A stretch of 64,000 nucleotides of DNA, taken from positions 2,666,001 to 2,730,000 of the forward strand of contig OY540815.1 in assembly GCA_961205875.1 (NCBI GenBank). The letters run 5' to 3'. Both the position numbers and the translations under genes were made by a program. Each line of letters starts with the position of its first letter. Position 1 is the stretch's first letter. Under the pieces are notes generated by a model. The model was given only the letters and a program-made list of their open reading frames with translations. It did no database searches and had not been told where the DNA came from. The stretch comes from Sialis fuliginosa. Taxonomy: Eukaryota > Arthropoda > Insecta > Megaloptera > Sialidae. Below are positions 56,050 to 64,000 of this stretch, one piece after another.

Positions 56050-57892
56050 GTTCCTCGCACACGCGTTAGGAGCAGAAATAAAAAATATAACGCATAATTT
56101 AGGCGTATTACCAATAAACTAAGGTACCGCAAGATTACAACGAACAGAACATACTTTCGTTCATTATTATAATTTGAAACCTTTGTTTGACGAATACAAT
56201 AATCTAAATGATCAATTTAAAATTATTGATATAAATCTTTTAAACAATAATAACTATAAACAAGATGTTGATGATAACATTAAATATCCTTATTCAATTG
56301 ATGAAAGTTATAGATTTAATAATACAGATAATAACGTAAACTATACTCAAGAAATCGAGAATTATAGTAAAATAATAAAATTCGTTAAAACAACAATTGA
56401 AGATAAAATAAATAACATTAAAATACATTTATCTAAAACAAGAACCAAAAGAGGACTTTTCAATGGATTAGGATCTGCTATTAAATTTATATCAGGCAAC
56501 TTAGATGCATATGATGCTGAAAAAATAAACAAAATCTTAGATCATTTAAAAAACAATCAACACATTATTCAAAATCAATTGAAAATGCAGTATTCTGTCA
56601 ATCACCAAATTATTAATACTTTTAATAATACAATACGAGATATTAAACACAATGAAATAGCATTACGCGGTCTAGAATATTAGAAATAAATAAAATAGTT
56701 AATTTTAGTATTGGGAAACAAAATATTCTTATTATTAAAGATATTTATAATCAATTTATTACTTTATACAATGCAGTTTAACTATTACAAGACATCGAAA
56801 ATTCAATAACATTTTGTAAATTGAAAGCACTACATCCATGTATTATAAAGTCTAATGATTTATTTTTAGAATTACAAAAAATATCAACTAATTAGAAAGA
56901 ACAATTACCTTTTGAAATAAAATATGAAAATATATTAGAATATGAGTCGATAATCGATATAAAATGTAAAATCGAAAATAATCAAACAAACTATTTCCTA
57001 TCGACACCTATTAACTTTGAAAAACAATTTGAATTATTCCAATTACTCCCTATACCCTCAAAATTTAAATCAGAGTACATGATGGTAATACCAAATGTAA
57101 AATATTTGCTAAAATCGAAAGATAATAGAATTAAGCCTCTAAGCGATATGTGTACTAAAGGTAAAATATTTCAATGTCCAAATCGTCTCCAAGTTAACTA
57201 CAACACGAAGTGTGAAAAAGGAATTCTCCTGGATGAAGATTCAAGTCAATGTGAATTTATAATGTTAAACATTACCGATAATCACATGGAAATCGTACAA
57301 CACGAAGTGTGAAAAAGGAATTCTCCTGGATGAAGATTCAAGTCAATGTGAATTTATAATGTTAAACATTACCGATAATCACATGGAAATCGTTCCTGAG
57401 ATAAATCAATATCTTGGCGTTTTCGTAAAAGAAGAAACCATCGTATTCAAGAATGAAGAAGAATCGGAATCAAAATCTCTCAAAGGAATATTTTTAATAA
57501 AAAACAAAAATAAAACATTCTTTAAACAAAACGAACTACATTACTTAGACAAAACTTATGGCAAGCCTACCGTCATCAACAATCCAAGTTTTGAAGAAAA
57601 ATTAAATAAATTATCAAATTTAAAAATAAAACTAAAATTATTAAACTTAAAAGAAATAACGCCGCATCTTGTTGAAACCATCGTAGAGGAAGCTGCAAGA
57701 ACCTACACACCAAGTATATGGACCGTCATCCTGTACATTTTAATTATTATCATCCTTTTATATTTTTTTGAAAATCTTCATATCAAGAAAAAATCAAGAA
57801 TCTTCGATTCCAAAAGAAAATATTCAACTTCCAGAGGAAGCCGCAATCTAAAGGAGGAGGAGTTATATTCACAACAATCCAAACATCCGTAG
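56050..57892 (+). pseudogene. Errantivirus env (F-type fusion glycoprotein) remnant
   Basis: It begins just after a TTATTACAG splice-acceptor-like site, as expected for an env made from spliced RNA. An early stop (about 56120) separates the leader from a 169-codon frame containing a furin-type site RTKR followed by a glycine-rich hydrophobic segment, as in errantiviral and baculoviral F proteins. A frameshift near 56684 and further stops follow. A 97-bp tandem duplication (57201-57297, 57298-57394) adds another shift. The last frame ends in a membrane anchor (about 57715-57770) and a basic tail. Non-functional. Confidence 0.7.
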
Positions 57893-58109
57893 CTGGGAAC
57901 CACTTACTCATCATTTTAGTTTACCTCAGTCGCAACTCGCAACGTCCACGGATGGGAATCAACTTTACTTTATAAAAATTCCTTTCAGAACCAATGTATT
58001 GTAATTTATAAAATATTGAAATCAGTCTGTAGTTAGAAAACATATTGTAAACTTCGTTTTAAATAAATAAATCCTTTTTAAAAAGACTTATCCGGGAACA
58101 CAACAGTTA
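57850..58109 (+). repeat. Errantivirus polypurine tract and 3' LTR
   Basis: AAAGGAGGAGG (57850-57860) precedes AGTTATATTCACAACAATCC, the AGTTA start typical of errantivirus LTRs. A candidate end is ACAACAGTTAAT near 58109, giving a length of about 250 bp, with AATAAATAAATCC near 58062 as poly(A) signal. The end of env overlaps the start of the LTR. No 5' partner is in the window. Confidence 0.55.
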
Positions 58110-58130
58110 ATTTATTTATATTTTCATAAA

Positions 58131-59211
58131 TATATGAGCCGTTGATTTTGAAAGTGGCCTAACTCCACTTTTCAAATTTTTTTTGTTGACTGTAGTAACG
58201 TGTATAATTAGAAGTAAACTATCATAAAAAACAATTTTTCAATATATTCAAAGGAAAAAATTTTTTTGAACACATTAATTTCCACAATTAATTTTAAGTT
58301 AAAAAGTTTATTTTGAAAGTGGCCTAACTCCACTTCATTATTAATAATGTTGTTTTATTTATCACAATAGCTGGAAAACGAAAGCTTTCTATGGAAAATG
58401 TTTGGTACAAAAGTTTTAGGATTTGGCGGGGCAAACCCAATGAAGGTAACAATTTTGACCTTAAGTGGAGGTCTTAAGGTCATTTTTTTTTGCAGATTTG
58501 TATTTTGCAAAAAAATCGAAATAACTTTTGTTTGAAAAGTTTTTTTTTTATTTCAATTTTAACGTAATTTAAAAAAAAAATTACATCAAAAAAATTTTTT
58601 TGTGATCAAAAATTTTGAAAAATACAATCTTCAAAAAAATAAATAGATTTCCTTTCAAAAAAAATTGTTGACCCCAAAATGACCTTCAAACCTCCACTCA
58701 AGGTCGAAATTGTTAACTCCATTGATTTTGCCCCTCTAAATCCTAAAACTTTTGTACCAAATATTTTCCCTAAAAATCCATAGTTTTCCAGATATTAAAC
58801 AATCTCAAGACTTAAAAATCACCTGTATACATACTTAGATTTCCTGAATTGTATAATTTTTTAAGAGTTATAAAGAAATAATATAAATTAAAATGAGTGT
58901 TTTTTTTTTCAATTTGAAGCATTTTAACTAACTACAGATGGAGTTGAGTTCTTTTGATTAATAAAAAACGTAATTGTTGATTTTGAAAGTGGCCTAACTC
59001 CATTTGTGGTAAAAAAAACATATTATTCATTTAATAATTGGGGTAATTTTAATAGTAATTATAAATTTAACTCCCTTAGAAACACTTAATCAATGTGGCA
59101 CATTGATATCTTACACGTATATTTTTAATTTTATTGAAACGCAAACTCTTTAATATCTCAGTTTAAACATAAATGGAGTTAGGCCACTTTCAAAATCAAC
59201 GGCTCATATAT
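58131..59211. mobile_element. Palindromic MITE (ATATGAGCCGTTGATTTTG)
   Basis: The inverted ends are ATATGAGCCGTTGATTTTG and its complement. GAAAGTGGCCTAACTCCA also recurs internally near 58315 and 58985. The central arms are inverted (for example GGTACAAAAGTTTTAGGATT near 58410 and its complement near 58740). No ORF. It adjoins the errantivirus LTR. Confidence 0.75.
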
Positions 59212-60466
59212 GTAGAGAGAGACAACACAAAAAATACAGTAGACATTCCACACTGTGAATGTCCATTATTGTCCATACTGTGAACCGCACCATCAGTTCT
59301 ATTATAAATGATAGCTGTACTAAATTTAAATATATTTTTAAGAATATATACAGGAAGGTCTGGTTTGGGATACAGATATTTTAAGAGCTGATTCCATGGC
59401 TCATTGTGAGTAAAAAATTTTACGGGATGGTAAGGGTGTTGAAGATAGACCGTCTATCTTCAACACCCTTTGAGCTACAGGTGTTTAAAAACTTCCTTCA
59501 GAGTAGTACTTACAAACAAATATTATCTCATAACTTCCAAAGTAATGTAACTAGAGCAACCAACCTAACGTATTTTTTAGTATTAGCATTAATGCTAGCC
59601 GTGTTTCCAGTTCAGAGTTATTGCTTGTCAAAGTCAAAAAATATGTTTATTTTTTTGAATTTTTTTTATGAAATTGACATTTTCCCCCAAAAGTACCTAT
59701 AATATGTGGTAGTTTTTATCATTATTTTGGTGTGTCATAATGGGTAATACTAAAAGTAGTTTGACTTTAATAAGCTATTATGTGCAACTTTTTTTTCAGA
59801 TATTTGAATTCGTTGATTAATCTTACAGCGCCCTCTACCGAGAGAAGAAAGCATTTTTAAGAAAAATTTTTCCTACTAAAGATACTATTTTTTTCACGTA
59901 GAATACGAATATGCAATAAAAAATATAGGTTTTTATTTTAAAAATCAAAGTTAACCTTGATTTGACCTTGAAAAATGGTTTAAAGGTCAATCGCAAGGTC
60001 ACTATTATTTGGCCCCCTTGAAACCAAGTAACTTTTGTTTGAAACGTTTTTCTCAATTTCGCTTACTTTTCGAGATATTTGACTACGTTGATTAAAATGA
60101 CTCAGCCTGTATATATAAATATTATTTTTTATTAAAACATTGAAAAATGACTAGTTTTACCCCTCCCCCCCCTCAAAAACACAAGGGTGAATTTGGTAGC
60201 ACTTTGTGATTTTATCATCTGTAGGTGTCAAACAAACATATAAAACAATAAAAACCCTTTAACGCAATTGTTCCTTTCAAAAACCTATAATCAATAGGAA
60301 TACAAATTCTTGAGAGTCACAAAAATATTCGTTTTATTGATTAATCACAATTAATTATATCGACTTTTTAATAATAATTTTATGACAGTTTGAATTTCTC
60401 TACGTTTGACAGAAACCCAAAAGTGTTTATTTATTCCACGTGGCGGCGCTAGGAGCGATCGTTTCC
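59212..60466. other. Intergenic stretch
   Basis: 59240-59310 resembles 14840-14910 (ATTCCACACTGTGAATGTCC / GATGTTCCATACTGTCAATG, then CAGTTCTATTATAAAT), a dispersed repeat. Apart from the palindrome at 59432 nothing else was recognised. Confidence 0.4.
59432..59470. repeat. Perfect 19-bp palindrome with one-base centre
   Basis: AAGGGTGTTGAAGATAGAC is followed by one C and its exact complement. Lies in a short ORF of no recognisable family. Confidence 0.85.
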
Positions 60467-61696
60467 TAGGGACACTTTAATAAGGGATAAGACAATGTTC
60501 CGGAAGTTATAAAATAACCATGGAAATAATTCAAATTTATGTAACTTCCGCCGACAATAATAGTAATCGGATACGGAAATTGTGCAAAAATAACGGTAAT
60601 TTATAGATGGCGTGAGAAGACAAAAAATCTAGGGATGCTTTAAAAAAACCTAAAAAAAATTAAAAATACTAAAAAATAGCTAGTTTGACAGATTGTATTA
60701 GACGAATGACAGTAGTTGAATATTTACATTTGACGAAATATAATATTTCAGAAATGTTAATAGCATTAAAATACTATACTTATCAGTCAATGCATTAGAA
60801 GTTTCTTCCGGGTACAGTATATAATTAAATTACCTTACATTTTTATACATTAATTATTTTATTTCATGTAGTAAATCAGGTTATGTACACCAAATTATTT
60901 TTCAATTGTATCATTTTTTACATTGCCTTTTCTATTCCAGATTATTTTTACACCAGGTACTTAAAATAATCATTACTTATGCCCTTTGTAAAATACATAG
61001 TAGATGCATACCTAAGTAATTAAAAAAAAAAAATTCAAATAAAAAGGGATACTAATTTAAATATTTGAAACACAAAATATGATAAAATGTTTAATTTATT
61101 ATTATATATTTAGTCAGTTTAAAATTTATATAATGCACATGTTAATTTTTCATCCACAATCATAATAATGATTAATAAAGATATGTTTACTATAATTGTG
61201 ACATTTGTTGAACTTATAGTTTTTGACAACTGTTAAATTGTTAAATATAATATCGATTCTCGCAATGGTTACCTAAAAAAGACAAATACAATAAGAACCT
61301 TATGAGAAATAATATTTGTAACTATTTTTTATTATAGAAGTACATATTTAATTGGAATTATTTAATTTCAAGGTTAAATTATACTTACATTTTCATGATT
61401 GTTAGATTTTTTAGGTATTAAGAAGATACCTACATAAAAATACTTACTTGTATAATGTAAACATTCGTAGGTAATACTTTTTATAAGTAAAGATAAGTTC
61501 ACTTTATTATTTATTTTTTTAAATTTTTTGACATAAATTTTCGTATTTAAAAAAAAAACTGACGTTTGAAAACGGAAATGCCGGAAATCGTAATTTTTAA
61601 ATAACGGAAATCGGATATAGAATTATAAAGGAAACAGTGTACGACCAATCCGCATCTTGACAGGTCGTTGGCGCATCCCTCATTAAAGTGTCCCTA
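60467..61696. mobile_element. hAT-type element (TAGGGACACTTTAATAAGGG), 1230 bp
   Basis: The ends TAGGGACACTTTAATAAGGG and the near-complement of CCCTCATTAAAGTGTCCCTA lie between exact 8-bp duplications TCGTTTCC (60459-60466, 61697-61704). The interior is AT-rich with no transposase ORF. Confidence 0.85.
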
Positions 61697-61899
61697 TCGT
61701 TTCCTAGTGTATAGGTATTATTTTTTTTTTAAATAAATCTAGACATCGTCACTTGATCTCTGAATTCCACGTGGTTAAATAACTTTCAGTTAATTGATTA
61801 AATATTTTGTTCAAATATTTGTAATTTGTACATATTATAAAGATTTAAAAACATGTTGATTTTATTTACTTAATTTTCAAATTTATTTGATTGAGATAA

Positions 61900-62205
61900 G
61901 AGACCTCTTTAAAACCACGCTGCTCTGTCGATCGGCGTTAGTGTGTTCGCGCTATCTGTTGTTCATAAAAGTGCCCCCCGACGCTTGACTCGTTGACGCC
62001 ATTGTTGCGCCCTGCGCCGGCTTTATTGTTGCTCTTCATCCGGCTCTTACGAGTTTTCTCTACACTATATTTAATAATAACTTTATTAAAACGGTGAAAC
62101 CGTTGTTTTCATTGCTTAAGTAGTGATTTTATTTATTTAATTCATTCATTTTAACGATTCGAAAATTATTTCGCTGGGCCATATTTTGCTGACCAGTTGG
62201 TAAGA
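61900..62205 (+). other. GC-richer stretch; possible untranslated first exon
   Basis: This segment stands out from its AT-rich surroundings (GCGCCCTGCGCCGGC near 62010). It has no long ORF and ends in a good donor context (CCAGTTG followed by GTAAGATC near 62201). A promoter with a non-coding first exon of a gene to the right would look like this, but no downstream exon is visible in the window. Confidence 0.25.
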
Positions 62206-62271
62206 TCTTATTTATCTAATTAATTTAATGTATACCTATATACAGTTATACACTCATGGAAAAAATTAAAG

Positions 62272-63116
62272 CAGGGTTGGCTTATCTGCGACCCGCCGCT
62301 CCCTTATGTACGGCCCGCAACCATATACGAATAAATTATGTTTTATAATGTTTTTTAAGTATCCGGTGTTTCAGAATGTCCGAAACTGGTTTTAATTTCC
62401 CGTTGTTTTCATTAAAATAACATTTAAAAGATTGTTTTATTTATGTAACCTTAATTTTAATTATTAAAACTATTTTTATAATACAAAATAAAAATTTGAA
62501 GTACATATTTTTGATCAAATAAGACTAATTACAACCCTTCTTTTGAATTTTTATTTTTTTCTTATTTATTTACTTATAGTATACAAAATCATAAATATCT
62601 CAGCTGTAGTGAGTACTAGTGAGTACAATACCGGACCAAAAGCATAACATCGGTATTACGGTATTTTTTATGTTCAAAATCGGGATACCGATATTAATTA
62701 TTTATCAATTTTTTTTTCAGTAAAGTTCAAAGGTTATAGCCGGGTAAGTATGAAAAAACATGCCTTTGCATAGATTTTGCTGTTTTTTTTTTTGAAGTCA
62801 CATTCTTAGGATGCTTTTTAAGTAACATAAAATCGCCCCAAATCGCTTCGAAATGTTTATAATTGTCTTTAGTAGTAACAAATCACATTGTCGCTGCGAA
62901 CTAGCGAATCTTCTTGCATAAAAACTTTAAACGAAATTTTTTTTCAAAATAAAAATGTTCTTAGCAAACATAAACATATTGAAGCACAGACATTTAAGGC
63001 GATTTCATTTTACTTTAAAAAGCAACCTATGAGAAAAAATAGCTAAACTGATTGAATGGCACAGTTCCCATACTTTTCCGGCTACGGCCTCTATATTTTA
63101 TCTAGTCCAACCCTGT
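62272..63116. mobile_element. Candidate TIR element (CAGGGTTGG ends)
   Basis: CAGGGTTGG at the left and CCAACCCTG at the right are perfect but short inverted ends, 845 bp apart. No matching target duplication was found. The sequence before it (ACACTCATGGAAAAAATTAA) resembles the terminus near 42969. Confidence 0.45.
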
Positions 63117-64000
63117 TTAGCAACAAATTAGTGATGTTTTAAAAGAATTAAGACACCGCTGATACGACCGTATGCGAATTTATACGAGTATGTTATACCC
63201 TTTGAATCAGTTTGGAATTTTGATATGTTGTTGCCCTCTGGTGTTGCCCTCTGAGTACAAAATAGTGTTTGTTTTATTTTTGTAAATTATACAATTTTGT
63301 TACTAAAAACAAAAAAAAAACAAAAAAATTATTATGGGTCTTAACAATCTTTTTTTGCAAAATCGGGCCTGACGGATCGATACAAAATTTAATTATAGAT
63401 TAAAAAAATTTACTACTCAAAAATTGCATCCTGTTGGGGAGAGTGGGGTAATCACGAACGCGGGGTAATCGCGAATTCAGTAGTTTCAGTATGTTATAAG
63501 AGGAAAGTTAACGTTCTCTCTGTACTTACCGATATTTGGGCCTACGTCTAATATCGAACCGTTAACGGTCAGTGTAGATGATGCTCACGGTACAAAGTAA
63601 GCTTAGTTCCATTTTTATATCATATTTCATCTATTTTTTAATTAAAATAAAAGCCATGTAATAACTGATATGTAATTAATATAAATGTTACTTGATTAAG
63701 TTATGCTTAAGTAAGCCTCGATCAAACAGTATTTGACGTCACCAGTATTGTTTATTGATCCTAACCTCAAAAAAATATGTTTATTTTTTTCAATCTCTTG
63801 GGGTAATGACGAACAAATTAAATGGGGCAATTCCGAACGTTGTAAAAAAATACCGCAGAAAACTAAAACTGGAAAAAGTGTGAGGAAAGTAAAAAATAAG
63901 AAGAAACGAAGATGTTGATAATGAAAATTACTATTTTTGTTATTATAATGAAAAATATCCTCCTGTTGAAGACTAGGTAATGTGCTTCAAGTGAAATTTA
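63117..64000. other. Right edge of window
   Basis: A TGGGGTAATnnCGAA motif recurs at about 63443, 63461 and 63799, with a variant at 63822, probably part of a repeat. The 61-codon ORF over it (63733-63918) is lysine-rich and not recognisable. No bounded element or gene. Confidence 0.35.

Larger units (their letters stand above)
47745..58109 (+). mobile_element. Decayed errantivirus-type LTR element, interrupted by a Gypsy insertion
   Basis: Remnants occur in the order of an env-bearing gypsy-class element: gag end, protease, RNase H end, integrase, env and 3' LTR, with 49017-54679 inserted between the RNase H linker and the integrase. The 5' LTR, most of gag, the reverse transcriptase and most of RNase H are missing. 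All ORFs carry stops or frameshifts, so it is an old, inactive copy. AT content is far higher than in the inserted element. Confidence 0.8.

Noticed and set aside
63733-63918. 61-codon lysine-rich ORF, considered as a transposase tail
   Set aside because: Only a repeated WGN pattern from a TGGGGTAAT DNA repeat; no family resemblance I can defend.
1-64000. tRNA, rRNA and snRNA genes
   Set aside because: No cloverleaf with A and B box sequences or conserved rRNA core was seen by eye; a covariance search would be decisive.

Overview
This window is eukaryotic nuclear DNA from an insect. Protein genes are split by short GT-AG introns, the sequence is very AT-rich, there is an interstitial stretch of the insect telomere motif TTAGG, and both host genes are classic insect/animal single-copy genes. 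I cannot assign the order from sequence alone. Two host genes in 64 kb, with several kilobases of transposon in their introns, point to a large, repeat-rich genome.

Host genes. (1) On the minus strand, 12932..16635 holds a complete five-exon derailed/RYK-type receptor (549 codons): signal peptide, WIF domain, one membrane span and a pseudokinase domain. (2) On the plus strand, 29295..38694 holds a complete five-exon sphingolipid delta-4 desaturase (DES1/DEGS1, Drosophila ifc; 321 codons) with all three histidine boxes. The two are divergently transcribed, 12.7 kb apart. No RNA gene of the standard classes (tRNA, rRNA, snRNA) was recognised; two hammerhead ribozyme motifs were.

Repeats. Most of the remainder is transposable elements, many of which can be bounded by their target-site duplications (TSDs). 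0-12 kb: a foldback-like array, a TIR MITE, a hAT element rich in TTCGGC, a pogo/Tigger-type MITE and a non-autonomous Helitron. 13.9-15.5 kb (drl intron 3): a small MITE and a hAT MITE. 16.7-28.5 kb: three copies of a 524-bp palindromic MITE whose arms look like promoters (CRE, CCAAT box, TATA), a 3.1-kb foldback array, hAT MITEs and a 134-bp tandem repeat. 30.7-38.5 kb (DES1 introns): a LINE tail, a nested hAT, a palindromic element and a 2.9-kb Mutator-like foldback with a 9-bp TSD. 39-47 kb: hAT MITEs, palindromic elements, and a Penelope-like fragment (GIY-YIG endonuclease) flanked by inverted repeats that each carry a hammerhead ribozyme core. 47.7-58.1 kb: a decayed errantivirus-type LTR element (protease, integrase and env remnants) interrupted by a young Ty3/Gypsy element with 738-bp LTRs, a tRNA-Lys primer site and an ATCC TSD; its integrase core is deleted. 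58-64 kb: further MITEs and hAT elements plus one GC-richer stretch that may be an untranslated first exon.

The host genes have no evident functional link. The interplay worth reading is between genes and transposons: about 8 kb of the 9.4-kb DES1 gene is intron, mostly mobile DNA, and promoter-like MITE arms point toward both host genes from the shared intergenic region.
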